A stretch of 64,000 bases of DNA, taken from assembly GCF_003945595.2 (NCBI RefSeq), contig NW_024104532.1, positions 557,501 to 621,500 on the forward strand, given 5' to 3'. Source of the stretch: Pipra filicauda. Taxonomy: Eukaryota; Chordata; Aves; Passeriformes; Pipridae. The notes below the pieces were generated by a model. It saw only the letters and a list, made by a program, of their open reading frames with translations, made no database searches and was not told where the DNA came from. Shown in pieces: positions 12,301-24,343 of the stretch (within the stretch, counting starts at the first letter, position 1; each line of letters begins with the position of its first letter). Both the position numbers and the translations under genes were made by a program.

Positions 12301-15300
12301 TAAAGCACCTTGTGGCTCTTTTTGGCTCTAGAGTCTGCTCCTGGCTCCCCACGTCCTGCCAGCCCCGTCCCCACCAAAACAGAGGAGGTCAGTAACCTGA
12401 AGACAATGCCCAAGGGCCTGTCCACAAGTCTGCCAGACCTGGATTCAGAGACATGGATTGAAGTGAAGAAGAGGCCTCGGCCTTCCCCAGCCAGGCCCAA
12501 GGTAGGTGGTGATGAAGGAGCTCTTGGAGTGGGGGGTTTCCCAGTTGTTGAGGTGACTTGAATCATAAGTTGGCAGGCTTCAGATCAAATAGGGTACTTG
12601 AGCCCCTTTGGAGCTCTTCCTCAGTGGTGTGAATAAGGTGTTCTGGCTGGGGTGAAGAAACAAGGGGCAATAGCTTGATCTCTTGTCACTTGTTTTGCTG
12701 TGTGGTCTTTACCCTTGTGTCACCCTTGTCCCCCTATCTGTAGAAACCAGAGGAGTCAAAGACACCCCAGCAGCAAAAGCAAAAGGACCAAGATGAGCCT
12801 GAGGAGCTCGACTTCCTCTTCGACGAGGAGATGGAGCAGATGGATGGCCGCAAGAACACCTTCACCGACTGGTCAGATGAAGATTCCGATTACGAGATCG
12901 ACGACCGCGACGTGAACAAGATCCTCATCGTGACGCAGACACCTCCTTACCTACGCCGGCATCCTGGTGGGGACCGGACTGGCAACCACACCTCCAGGGC
13001 TAAAATGAGCTCGGAGCTGGCCAAGGTGATCAATGATGGGCTCTACTACTACGAGCAGGACCTGTGGACAGAGCAGTTCGAGCCAGAGTATTCACAGATC
13101 AAGGTGAGAGCAGCTGATCCAAGGAAGGGAGTGTGTGTGGGCTGTGGGGAGCCTCACATGCAGCAGGGTGGCTGATGGTTAGTGTGGGGTGAGAAGGGCA
13201 GTACAGCAGGTTACAGCCCACTCATGGGGTAGAGCTAAGCTGGGATTAGTCCTCTTGCAATGTTTGGACTTCCTGGTTCCCAGCATCATGCCCTGCCATG
13301 TCAGGGATAAACACAGCTCTGTAACAAGATGTAAGGCTGCAGCCAGGTAAACAAAGTGCCAGTAGTGAGGTGACCTGGAACGTGGGGCCCATTGCTTTGC
13401 TGTCTGCCAGGGTCTTGGCTGGCAGTGTCAGATCTGTGAGGGGAAACAGGTGTCTGCACTATCCAGAGCACCCTGTGCTTCATGGCACAGTCTGTTGGAG
13501 ACCACACGTACTGGGGACAGGTTCATAGATGGCTGGGCTGCACTTGGCCTCTGCTCTTCTCCATTTTGGTATCAGTTTGCACAGACATGGGCTTTTTATA
13601 GAAAGCTCATCTGCTGCTTTGAAACATTTGAGTCCCAGCTTGGTGACTCTCACGGTTGGGGACTTGCCTGGACTTGCTCAGTGACAGAAATTATGGCTGG
13701 AAGTGGGGTGTCTTGTTGGAGCTACAGCTGAGCTCAGTGCTTCCATGTCTGGTTCATGGCCCCTGGCTGAAGGAATGCTGCTGTCTGGGGTGACAGAAGC
13801 TGTGGGGGGAGCAGGTGACAGGGACAGTGCGTGCTGTGGGTGTGGGTCCTTCAGATACATGGGAGTGTTGTGCCCCACTGCTGGCGTGGCTGTGGGGGTG
13901 TGGGGAGGGAACTCTAGGGCCACAACACCATGGCAGTGGCAGGGGGGCCTGGCTAAGAACAGGTCACTGAGCTCACCTTGAGCTTTTACTGCACCAGCAC
14001 TGGCCTGGGTGGGTAAAAGCCTGAGAGAAGCAAGTGCTAATTGGCGGAGCTGCCTTGAAGGATTCCTGGAAGCTTAGGAGCAGCAAGTGGTTCATAGTTC
14101 ATAACTGGACTGTGCAGTGCCCAGTTTTCTGTCTGCCACACCTCCCCTTCCTACCTCTGTGCAGCAGGTCCCCCTCTGGGCACCAGGCCCTGTGACTGTG
14201 CTCAGGGCCCAGTGCTGTGGCTGTTGCACATGATTGTGATGGGGTGAGGGCAGAAGAGGGCAATTTCTTCACCATCTTCCTCTTACAACATAGCAAGAGG
14301 TGGAGAACTTCAAGAAGGTGAATATGATCAGCAGGGAGCAGTTTGACACTCTGACCCCAGAGCCCCCCGTGGATCCAAACCAAGAAGTCCCTCCAGGTCC
14401 CCCCAGGTTCCAGCAAGGTAAGAGATGGGGCATGAATGGGTTGGACTGAATTTGTCCCTGTTCCTTATGCTGAGAGGTTCTTGAAGGTTGGGTAGCAGAT
14501 AGGGAGAAGGAATTGGAACCACAGGCACGTGGGATTATCTTTCCCAGATAAAAAACTGAATGTTTTGGGGCTCCATCAGAGGAGGTGCAAAAGAAGGGGT
14601 GTCCCAGTGGAGTGAGGTGACCTTGGCAAATTTGGATGTAATTACCTGGATGTGACTTTCCTCTTGGACCCTCTCTGAGTACCTGGAAGGCAGCTGCCTG
14701 CTGGGCCTTGTTTGCCTGTGTGTGCCCCCAGTGCCATGTCCTTCTCTTGAAAATGGGGGGTTTGTTGCTGTAGTTTGCCACTAGAAAGCAAATACCTTGT
14801 GGGATCCCTGGAAGCTCCATCCTTGGATCTGCTGCTAGGCTTTGGGTTTTCTGACCAAGCTGATGTCATGCTGGATTTGATGCTGGTCGTGTGGGAGGGC
14901 TGGGATGTGTCCCTGCATTCCTCCCCTCTCTACTTCCCATCTGCCAGATGGCAGAGACACTCATGCTCAGAGCTCAGCCTGACCTGGCTGGGGGGGTTTC
15001 TCCCTGCAGTACCTACAGACGCTTTGGCCAACAAGCTGTTTGGAGTCCCTGAGCCTTCCACCATCGCCCGGTCTTTGCCCACGACTGTACCAGAATCACC
15101 CAACTACCGCAACGCCAGGACCCCCCGCACCCCCCGCACGCCGCAGCTGAAGGACCCGACACAGACGCCCCGGTTCTACCCCGTGGTGAAAGAGGGCAGG
15201 ACGATAGATGCCAAGGTGGGAGCCAGGGCTGGGCTGCATGATGGGAGCTGGGGTTTCCCAGCTGGGGCCTAGGGAGGAAGGGAACACATCCCTGATATAT

Positions 15301-18142
15301 TGTGTCTTGCAGACTCCACGGAAAAGGAAGACGAGGCACAGTTCAAACCCTCCGATGGAGTGCCACGTGGGCTGGGTGATGGACTCTCGGGAGCACAGGC
15401 CACGAACCGCCTCCATCAGGTACCAGGGACATGTGTACAAGATCATGGAGCAGCCAGAAATGGGAAAGGGAGCGAGTGTGGGAAGGAAGGGGGAAGGCAG
15501 CATCTGCTGTTGTAGGGGAAGTCTCCTCTTAGGTGACTGCAGAAAGAACTAGGACCAAACCTGCCCCTCCTGGAAGGGCTTGGGGAAAATCTGAAGCCAT
15601 GGAGAACAGCGAGATGAAACTTTGTTAGAAACATTAATTCCGTTCCTTAGTAGGCTATTCCATGGCTCAGATCCCAAGCCCAGGGTAGACAGTCACAGGG
15701 AGTGGGACCAGCAGATAGGTACTATGGGGTGGAGCGTGGCCCCACTCCGCTGTTGGCTGGGTGGTGCCAAGGAAGGGTGTTGACAGGAGTCTCTCATGCT
15801 CAGCTCCAGCCCCTCGGAGGGGACTCCAGCTGTCGGGAGCTACGGCTGCACCCCACAGTCCCTGCCCAAGTTCCAGCACCCTTCGCACGAGCTGCTCAAG
15901 GAGAACGGCTTCACACAACACGTCTACCACAAGTACCGTCGGCGCTGCCTTAACGGTAGGGACGCTGAGGGGGGCAGGGTGTCCCTGCTCTGCTGTGTTG
16001 GGCGCAGGAACTGCCACAGGGCACAGACACAGGCACGGGCAGGGTCCTGTGGGACAGCCCTGCTGGCAGCTGATGTGTCCCCATGGTTTGTGGAGAGCAT
16101 GGGCTGCAGTGTCCAGCACTGGGGCTGGGTGTTGTCACATTGCCATGTGGCCCTCCTGTGCATAAGCCCTTGACTCCTGGGAGAGGATCTGCCTTGTAAT
16201 CATCCCCTCTTCCCAAAACAGAGCGGAAACGACTGGGCATTGGTCAGTCCCAGGAGATGAACACGCTTTTCCGGTTCTGGTCCTTCTTCCTCCGAGATCA
16301 CTTCAACAAGAAAATGTATGAGGAGTTCAAGCAACTGGCTGTGGAGGATGGAAAGGAGGGATACAGGTAGGAGGGGAGGAGCAGAGTGGCCTCTCCTGGT
16401 AGGGGAGTGAGGGAAGAAGGGTTGGCCTTTCACAGGGCTCACAGCAAAAGGCAGCAGCTCTGCCTTGCTCGAAGGTGGGTCTGAGGTCACCCTCAAGTCA
16501 CCTGCTGCTGGTGCTCAGCAGGGCTCTCGCCTCAAGAGCCTCTGTGCCCTGTGTTGTGTGCACCTGTGTGTGAGCCCCCCATGCTGCTCTGTTCCCAGGT
16601 ATGGTCTGGAGTGCCTTTTCAGATACTACAGCTATGGGCTGGAGAAGAAATTCCGGCCAGACATATTTAAGGACTTCCAAGAAGAGACCATCAAGGATTA
16701 CGAAGCTGGTAGGTGCCTCCTTTGGGATTGGCAGTGATGTAGCCCAGCTGCAGGGCTGCCCCTGGGCCTCTTCTCATCATTTTGGGGAAGCCACATAGTG
16801 CTGTACGTTAACATGTGCCACGGGGACCGGATGGACGTCCTGTTGCTCACTTTGTGGGAGGGTCAGTGGATGCTCACTGTCCTGAAGAGTCCTGGGGGAT
16901 GGAGGAGGGCAGTGGGGGGCTGTAGCTCTCCCAAGGCATTCCTTTAGACACACCAGTTCACATAAGATTTCTCAAGGCCCTCCAGTGGCAGGGCCTTGTC
17001 ACCACCAGGTCAGCTGAGCTTGGAGACATCTCAAGTCAGGGGAGCTTCCCAGGACTATTGTAGGTTGCTTCCTTTGAGGTTTTCCATCTTGCCTAGGTTG
17101 TGCCCACCAGCAGGACAGGAGGGTTTGTGGGGAAGCCTGGAGGAAAGGTGTCTGACATCTGGTTTGGTTTTTGTCCTGCTGACGTCTGGATTGGTTTTCT
17201 TTCTCTCCAGGGCAGCTCTATGGGCTGGAAAAGTTCTGGGCCTTCTTAAAATATTCCAAAGCCAAAAATCTGGACATTAACAGCAAACTGCAAGAATACC
17301 TCAGCAAGTTCAAGCGCCTCGAGGACTTCAGAGTAGATGTGAGTAGACACAGCGCCTGCACCACACTGATGTACCTGCAGACAGCCCTTGGCCCCTCCAA
17401 GGATGGAGGATTTTGGGGGGTCCCCAGGTGGTGGCAGGTTGGGGAGTGGGAGCAGTGACATCTACTGCTCCCTGTTATTGCAGCTGGGCCGGGAACAATC
17501 TGCAGGGTTGGAATATTGTAAATCCACTCAGAGCAGGATGAAGGAGCTGGATGAGACCGTCCTCTCTGATGAACTGAGGATGGAGAAGGAAAGGGAGCCT
17601 TGATGGTTTTAGTAGAGCCAACACTGTGTGGAGCTTCTGCTCCCAAACTTCTGGACTATGCCCCTGTGTGGGAAGCAGGTGCCTAAGAACAAGTTATCAC
17701 CATTGTGCTTGATTGGAAGTCAGTCAGTCTTTCTGTCAGCAGATCTGTCAGTGGGAGGTTTGGAGAGGAGGGCAGCTGAGTGCTTGGGATATGTAAGTTC
17801 CTTGTGGGTCAGGGAGAGAAGTTGCAATTGGAGGCTTGCAGGAAGGCTCTTCCCTGATCCTGGGGGAGGGCACCTGCATTTGGAGGAGGCTGTGCTGATA
17901 CTGAGGTGCTTCTCTTCCAGCCACCCATGGGGGAGGAAGGTGGACACAAGAGATACCCTTCGACGTCAGGGGGAGATGGCAGGAAGCGCTACCCATCCCA
18001 GTCTTCCAGCAAAACGGTCAGCCAGTGCCCATCCAGCCAAGCCCACGCCTCACCCAGCCAGCCTGCACAAGAGGATGCCAAAAACCTGAGCCAGCAATCC
18101 CCTGCCCCATCGGCCGCAGAGTCGCAGACAGTGGGGAAGTAG
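6335..18142 (+). CDS. LARP1: LARP1, La-related protein 1 (5' partial; 18 exons)
   Basis: LARP1 is an RNA-binding translational regulator. It grips the m7G cap and 5'TOP sequence of ribosomal-protein mRNAs under mTORC1 control and stabilises them with PABP. Coding exons: 6335-6396, 7932-7997, 8732-8903, 9467-9598, 9774-9917, 10601-10763, 11013-11157, 11298-11472, 12332-12501, 12744-13103, 14294-14417, 15010-15215, 15313-15419, 15804-15955, 16222-16366, 16599-16708, 17211-17338, 17921-18142. All are bounded by AG/GT, and the phases join without a break. They encode 926 residues plus a TAG stop at 18140. The first exon here starts in phase (two bases of a split codon) with the TPAKVVRA segment. 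The start-codon exon, about 100 residues in the human short isoform, therefore lies upstream. Domain order is acidic/basic N-terminal region, RGG box, La module, PAM2-like motif, acidic linker, DM15 repeats, and a short divergent tail. Identity to human LARP1 is unmistakable. Exact edges are from splice consensus only. Confidence 0.97.
9774..9917 (+). other. LARP1: LARP1 RGG-box exon
   Basis: This exon ends in a run of about nine Arg-Gly units after the SSVKSEGG segment. It is encoded by near-repeating GGC-CGT and GGC-CGA codons (about 9867-9917). RG-rich tracts in this position of LARP1 are disordered RNA-binding regions and typical substrates of arginine methyltransferases. That is family knowledge, not visible here. 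The tract is joined at codon phase 1 to exon 10601, which begins [11 protein letters not shown]. The human protein as I recall it has a short TRT insertion at this junction that is absent here. Confidence 0.85.
10601..11472 (+). other. LARP1: LARP1 La module and PAM2-like motif (three exons)
   Basis: Exons 10601-10763, 11013-11157 and 11298-11472 encode the winged-helix La motif. It shows the family signature [18 protein letters not shown], preceded by [17 protein letters not shown], and is followed by [15 protein letters not shown]. The La module binds poly(A) and pyrimidine-rich RNA. At the end of the third exon, [10 protein letters not shown] has the L/I-N-x-P-E-F-x-P pattern of a PAM2-like peptide, the type of motif that docks on the MLLE domain of PABP. 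The codon for Ile of RQIEYYF is split across the 10763/11013 junction, which confirms that splice. Confidence 0.9.
15804..17338 (+). other. LARP1: LARP1 DM15 cap/5'TOP-binding repeats (four exons)
   Basis: Exons 15804-15955, 16222-16366, 16599-16708 and 17211-17338 encode the three helical hairpin repeats of the DM15 region. Landmarks are [15 protein letters not shown] and [20 protein letters not shown] (first), [18 protein letters not shown] (second) and [18 protein letters not shown] (third). DM15 recognises the m7G cap and the first C of 5'TOP mRNAs and so blocks eIF4E. The region is nearly identical to human as I remember it. The flanking linker and C-terminal tail are much more divergent, as expected for the functional core. 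Confidence 0.93.
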
Positions 18143-18168
18143 AGAGGCTGCAGTGTCTGCTTCCTGCC

Positions 18169-18193
18169 GGGGGATGGGGTGGGTTGGTGGGGG
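18169..18193 (+). other. LARP1: G-quadruplex-type motif in LARP1 3'UTR
   Basis: Four G-runs of 5, 4, 3 and 5 bases are separated by loops of 2, 1 and 5 bases, 26 bases after the stop codon. This fits the standard G3+N1-7 pattern on the mRNA sense strand. Further G-runs continue to about 18260. Formation in RNA is inference. Confidence 0.65.
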
Positions 18194-21100
18194 ACTGGCT
18201 TGGAGAAGGGAAGACATGAGGGGGTGGGACAGGAAGGGAGCTGGAAGGTGGGTGCCCAGGAATAGGCTGCTTGGGAGAAACTTCAACGCACACGATCTTC
18301 TTCTCTTGTGGCTGGAAAGCAAAGACTATCTACATCTAAAACACCATTTTGCTATTACAACCCTGACCAGAGCCAGACCCGCTCCCAGCAGACCCACCCT
18401 TTCCTTTCCCTTCCCTCCCCTCCTGTGCACACACTCATGTCTTAGCGTCTCTTCAAAAAAAAAAATGTGTTCTGGTTGGGTTGGAAAGGGGAGATTTTTT
18501 TATTATTATATATATATATCAAGTTTTAAATTATTGCTAGAAGTTCGTCTGGATTTACCAAAACAAGTCTGCTCTGTGTGGCCCCAACGACTCCCCTCTG
18601 TGTCCCCCCTCGGATCTCGCGGGGCAGCCGCTCAGGAAGCTCGGAGGAGCGAGGTTCCCCAGTGGGGGACCGAAGCCACAGCGTGTCACGATGCTGCGGA
18701 GCCTCTGATCTCCATGACCCGGCTGGCGTCTCCCATTCCACGTACGGCGGTGCCTCTCCCGACACCGACCACCGCGACAGGAGCATCGCCCTGTTCGTCC
18801 TCCTGCTCCCTTCCCGACCCCAACGTCTTCACCTTCCCGAGGGTCTGGCTCTTCCCTCTGCCCACCTCTCCCTTCTGTCACGGACAATTTGGAAGTCAAC
18901 CAAAGGACCTTTGCCAAGGATAGGCTTGTTCTGACTCCTTCCTGCGAGGATGGCTGGTTGGGAGGCTGGCAGGCACCTGGACTCGAGCCTGCGTGGACGG
19001 TGCATCCGCTGCCCCAGGAATGCCCGTCGCATGCAAAGACAGGACTTTGCCGAAGGAGCTTTTCTCTTCCTTTTCCCTTGGAAAAAATGACATGACATAA
19101 AAAAACCCCACAAACCCCTCTGAAAAAAACGACGACAAAAAAACTCTTTAAAAAGACACATCTCCCTTTGCTTTCTTCCTTGGAAATATTATTGAAGAAA
19201 AAAAAACAAACAAAAAAAACAAACAAAAAAACCCCCAAAAACACACAAAAAAAAAGTTGCCTTACGGTGGAGCTGGACGGGGGAGGCTTGTTGGTTTCCT
19301 GCATCCTGGGGTGCACTGGGCTCTTGGCCCCCCCAGGCCCAGAGACTCCTCACGGCATTGCTGCCGAGCTGATCTTCCCTGCGGCCTTTCCTCTGACCCC
19401 GCAGCTCGCTCGGATGCCTCTCCTGTCATGGAGCCTCCCTGCCAGGCCTGAGTCTCCTGGGGAAGGTGCCGAGGGCAGTCAAATCCAAGACTTGTGCTCA
19501 CGCAGTAGTTGAAACCTCTCCGCTGTGTTTGTACCATGGCAGCCTCCTCCCTATGACAGCAACTGAACGTGCTCATGGCCTTGCTCAGACCCCTCGACCC
19601 TCTCCAGGCAGGAGGTTGATCTGCTCCAGTCTGTGCTTCCAGCATGGTTGGGGGGTGAGCACAGAGATTGTCACAGCAGCTGGAGGGACTGGTCCTTTCT
19701 GTGAGCAAGTGGGAGAGCTGGCGTGTTCCTGGTGCCACTTGATGCTGTAGCCTGACAGGGAGTGATGCAGCCCTAGGAAACCTGTCCCACAGCAGTCGCT
19801 GGCTCGGGACTGCTGGTGCAACTTGTGCAGGGGCGAGGAGGAGACCTGCCCAGCAGAGGAGAGCTCTCACTTCTCACTTTGTGTGTTTTGGTTTGGCAGG
19901 TGGCTGCATGGAGCCTCCCACTCAACACAGTCCCTGTGCACCTCCCAGGGCTCAGATGACACCATACAATGCAGCTCCTTGCTGGGCTGAGGCAGGACAT
20001 GGCTGCAGAGCTGCTGTGGCATTTACTTGATTGATCCTGCTACCCCACACTGGGTGGGCTTTGGCAGGCAAATCCTCCCCAGCCTGTGAGCTTTGCAAGG
20101 GGCATGTGTCAGAGGAGTGAGATCTGAGATTTCCAGTGCTACCTTTGGAGTTGCTCCAGAGGTAGCACCGGAAAGTTGTTTCTTTTCAGCCAGACCCACC
20201 TGCCTTGCTGCCACCATGCTCCATCTCCTCAGTCCCTGGAATACCTGCCGTGCAGATGGCTTGGCTGTGGCTCTGGTGCTCCATCGCCTGAGCTGCAGAA
20301 CGTGCTCCTTTGTGGTGTGGAGTGGAGCAGGTATGCAAGAGGTGGCTCCAGAGGTGCAGCTCATTGTGTGACCCTCTCTGCACCATCACAAGCTGGTACC
20401 AAACAGCGTTTTCCCAAAGGATCCAGTTGATCCAGAGCTGCATCTCAGAGCTGGGAGGAGTCATCTCTCCAGGGCTGTCCTTATGCAGCCACGGGGCGAG
20501 TGGGTGAGAGCAGCCAGGAGCTGAGGAGAAGGGGCAGGAGGGGGAGCACGGTCAGGCTGTCATGAGCAGTGGCTGTGGATGCTCACCAGGGCCTGGCTGA
20601 GGTCATCACTTCCCAAACTGACACTGCCTCAAGGATGCTGCTTTGGTGGGGGGAGCTGGGCTGGAGTGAAGTGGCTTCGTGAACTGCTGCTAGAATTGAG
20701 AGCACAGCTGGGTTTGAGAGGCTGGGGAGCTGCTACTTTGCTGTTTCCTGGTGGTGTGATCCTGCCCTGCTCCATCCACCCCTGCTGTGTCACCCTGCAG
20801 CTGGTACCACTCACAGGCCAGATTCCAGCAGGCCAGCCTGCCTGAGGCCATGGATGCTCCACTACGGCAGCAGTGCTCTGGGGTTGTGGGGTGGGAACTG
20901 GGCAATATGGGCAAAAAGTTAACACTTGTACAGTGCTGTGGCCGTGACTGTTATATCTGGATTTCCCCTCTTGTGAGCCAGAGTCAGATCTCTTGAGGTT
21001 ACGGATGTAGCCGGGTTTGTCCCTGATTTGGGAAGGAGGAGGCTGGATCAAGGACATTGGAGATGTGTTGCTGGTTGTTTGCAAGTGGAAGCGGGTCTGG

Positions 21101-23562
21101 ATGTGCACGGGTGGCCCCGTTGCCACGTCCTGTGCTCCTCTTGTGGGTGCGTGTTCTCTTTAGAAGCCAATTGTCTGCATTTTAGCAACAAACATAATAG
21201 AAAATGAGGAGGAATGAGCTTCTGCTGTGGAGTTGTTGCTTGTGGAGCAGACTGTGGAATTGCTTGGGTAGTAGAAGAGGTAGAACGTTTCCCCAAGAAT
21301 TTCCCAAAGTCTGAGTTGATTTAAAGTAATATTTTCACTTTTGAGCCTGAGACTCTAGTCTCAGAGTTTTCCCTTCCCCCTCTGCCAAGTCAGTGGTTTG
21401 TCACCTTAGTGTGTGCACCTGTTTCCCAGGGGAAGGTGGGTCAGAAGAGGAGTCCCAGTGGTCCCACCACCCTCCAGGTTTGTGGACTGTGTGCCTTGTT
21501 TTACTGTCTGTCGGAGAGCAGCGGGCAGGGCAGAGCAAAGAACAGATGGACATGACAACCTGAGGCAGCTGTTTCTTGCTCCCACCTGTCTTCCTCCAGA
21601 TGGAGGGAACACAGAGCCATTCACTCCTGCTCTGTGCAGGGGTGGGTGCTGGCAGAGGGCAGGGAGCTCCTTGGAGCAGTGTCCTGCACCCCTGTGCTGT
21701 GTGGCCATGGCCAGGCCAGGGCTGCCCAGGTCTGTGCGTGGCTGCAGGAGGCGCCGCACGTGACTTGTGTCCCACCTGGACAAAGGGACAGCTGTCCAGA
21801 GGGGCATTGTATTTGAGGAAGTTCTTGCCCTCCTGTAGAGGACAGAGTTTGGCCTTGCTTTTAGCTTGGATCCTTCACCTCCCCGTGTTCTGTGCTTTTT
21901 TTGATTTTAGAGGTCCGAGTGGTTGCACGTGTGCTCCTGTGAGTGCTGATCCATCCCGCAGCTCACGAGAGCTGCGTGGTGCTGGTGCCCAGCTGCTTTT
22001 GGAAAGGTCTGAGGGAGGCTAAGTCGGGAGGGGGAAGTGCTCCCCTCTTCTCAGGAGGTCCCCCAGGCTGCCACAGCTTGGGGCTTCTTGCTGAGGTCAG
22101 CCCATCTTTGGGGTACAGGTGGCTGCAACAGGTACAGAGCTCTGGCTTGGGGTCAGGAGTGGAGGTAGAAGGTGTGTTTCAGAGGAGGTTTTGTTGCTTT
22201 GCCATGCTCATTTGGGAAAACCAAACAAAAAAAAAGTAATAATACTGCTGCTCTGTTTTTGCCTGTCCGTCCCTCTTCTGCTGCCCCCTTGCACCCCTGA
22301 CAGGGGTCCCTTGAGTTTTGGGAACTGCTCGGGACTGGTCGACTGTACTGTAACAAACTGACCTGTTTAACCTCAGTGTCCTGCCACGTGTCTGCATGGC
22401 AGTGCAGAGGGGGCCTTCTAGCTGTTAATGCCTTTCCAGTTATTTTGTCAAAAAGAAAAAGAGAAAAAAAAAAAAGGAAAATTGTATATGTAGCAAGCTG
22501 TGTTTGCAATGCTTATTGTCTCCTGTCTCCTCTGAGGCTGGTTATGTCACTTGTCACTGTTTGAAATGGGTGCTGGGCTCTTCTTGAGGGAGTTGCTACA
22601 CTTGATGTTAAATGCCTCATTGGCTTTTTTTAAAGCTTCCAGTACAGGTAACAGATAAATGACATTTTTAACAGATGTTCCTCTCGGTGGCATGGAGCAG
22701 GTGGCTGGAGGGCAGCATTTCCAGGCGTAGTTTACAGTTTCACTTTCTGCAGACACTTGAACATAGGACCGATGTATCTGTGACAAGCACATCCCCTTGG
22801 TGGGAAGCTCCAGAGGAGCGGGGAGTGCCCTGGGTGCCAGCAGGCCCTGCAGGGTGTGCCGGGGTCCCCCTGGCCCCCTGTGCTGTCCCTGCTTGCTCCC
22901 CAGGTGCCAGCCCTGCACCGGGGGGGCTTGTGCCTGTGGTGCCCCTCATGGGAGGGGATGCTTGGCACCACTTGGCCCCTTCAAGCCTCCCTGGTGCAGC
23001 CCCGCTCCCCCTCCTCCCCTCCCAGCCTGTCCTGGTCCCACTGGGGTTGAAAACCTTTGGATCTGCGGCTCAGAAACCCCTGCTGAGCTGCACCCCAGTG
23101 AGTGCAGCCCTCTGCTCTCTCGCCTGGAGCCAAAGGGGTGATGGTTTGATGTGCTGGCCCTTCTCAAACCCCATGTGTCCAACCTCAGCCTTCTGTTTCC
23201 CAAAACTAGAAAGTGTGTGCAACCTTCTTCAGCTGCATTTATCGTAGAGACAAACTTAAAATGACTCATCACAGACCATGTATCACTTGGGAGGAAAATC
23301 TTGTTAATACGGCCGGCTGTACATGATCCATCTCTGTTGATAGTACATAATCTTTGACCCATGTGCTAGGATCATCATCACGTATAAACGGAAAAGAGAA
23401 AAATGTAAAATACTTGAATGAGAGCTTGTATTATAACATTAATATTATTCAGATTATCTGCTTTCTAGGCTGATGTGATTCATTATTCTAGTAATGCTTT
23501 AGTCCTTTGTAATTTGTGGTAATTATGCTTTTTCCTTTTTAATACAAAAAAAAATGTATAAA

Positions 23563-23568
23563 AATAAA
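23563..23568 (+). terminator. LARP1: LARP1 polyadenylation signal
   Basis: This is a canonical AATAAA. It is followed within 20-50 bases by a T/G-rich region (TGGGTTTTCTGTTCTGCTGACTT) suitable as a downstream element. Cleavage is expected near 23580-23590. FAXDC2 approaches from the opposite strand about 0.7 kb further on. Confidence 0.8.
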
Positions 23569-23590
23569 AACTTCAAAAGACATCGCAGCC

Positions 23591-24319
23591 TGGGTTTTCT
23601 GTTCTGCTGACTTGTCTTCCCCAGGGAGCTGGGAGCTGCTGAGTGGGCCAGGTTCATCCCTGTCTGGCTGCAGGGACCAGAGGAGGGCTGGGGAAACGAG
23701 CTGACTTCCACAGGTAGAGCTGGGCTGACCACAGGTGAGTGCAGCACAGGTCAGCCCTGCGTGTCCCCTCCTCGGGGGGCTGCTCTAGCACTGGGGGAGA
23801 TGTGTTGTTTTTGTCCCAGGCCCCCAGGCAAGACTGGAACTTAAAAAGATTTGAGAAAATTCACAGTATGTCTCAATGGGTCTGTAGGTACTTGGGGATG
23901 TGCATAAAGCTCTGGGGGCTGCTATGTTGAGTCCTTTCTTACAGTGTTTCACTGATCTCCACACAGCTCAGGACAGCAGGGACTTGGCTTTCCTTGGAAA
24001 GACTCTTTCCGTAATTTATCATTGTGGAATTTTGGTTGTATCTCGGAGTGAGATGAGGCTCAGCAGGAGGAGGTGATGGCATGTAGCACATCAGCTCCCA
24101 GCTCCTTCCCTGTCCCATGAGGGGAAACTCACTTTTGTTTGCCACTGATCTGTGGAGCAGCCATGAGGCCGTGACAGCCCTAATTCCGAGGGGGACTGAC
24201 CTCTCCCAGGCAGAGATTGCTCAGGGGGAGTCAGGTCTCTGCTGCATGGGCAGGGGAGAGTTTCTAAAGCTGTGGCACCACTGATTTTTCCATGGGATTG
24301 CATCTACTATCCCAGGTGC
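23591..24319. other. LARP1-FAXDC2 convergent intergenic gap
   Basis: The region separates the LARP1 poly(A) signal from the presumed FAXDC2 3' end. No coding exon, RNA gene or repeat family was recognised. Some of it could belong to longer 3'UTR isoforms of either gene. Confidence 0.5.
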
Positions 24320-24343
24320 TCTGAGTCTCAGAAAAATAGTGGT

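Larger units (their letters stand above)
6397..17920 (+). other. LARP1: LARP1 introns 2-18 collectively; nothing further recognised
   Basis: Introns over 300 bases are 6397-7931, 7998-8731, 8904-9466, 9918-10600, 11473-12331, 13104-14293, 14418-15009, 15420-15803, 16709-17210 and 17339-17920. All begin GT and end AG. They are GC-rich and free of recognisable RNA genes or repeats. The shortest are the intervals between 15215 and 15313 and between 11157 and 11298. The chance frames that run from exons into these introns are not supported as coding. Confidence 0.6.
18143..23590 (+). other. LARP1: LARP1 3'UTR (~5.4 kb)
   Basis: The region runs from the TAG at 18140 to an AATAAA at 23563-23568 followed by a GT-rich stretch. 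No intron or convincing coding potential was seen. It holds a G-run cluster directly after the stop (18169-18193) and a TA-rich patch (about 18496-18520). There is an A-rich low-complexity tract at about 19190-19256, a second A-rich patch near 22450-22485, and an AT-rich terminal 200 bases. No earlier canonical AATAAA was noticed between the stop and 23563, so a single long 3'UTR is the simplest model. The antisense 253-residue reading frame across 18555-19316 is low-complexity and not a gene. Confidence 0.8.

Noticed and set aside
19190..19256. A-rich tract as a retroposon poly(A) tail
   Set aside because: It is interrupted by C-rich bits, and no retrocopy or LINE body is recognisable upstream. 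It is better read as low complexity within the 3'UTR.
18555..19316. 253-residue minus-strand open frame
   Set aside because: It lies antisense to the LARP1 3'UTR. It contains long Phe/Val runs produced by the A-rich tract and has no recognisable domain.
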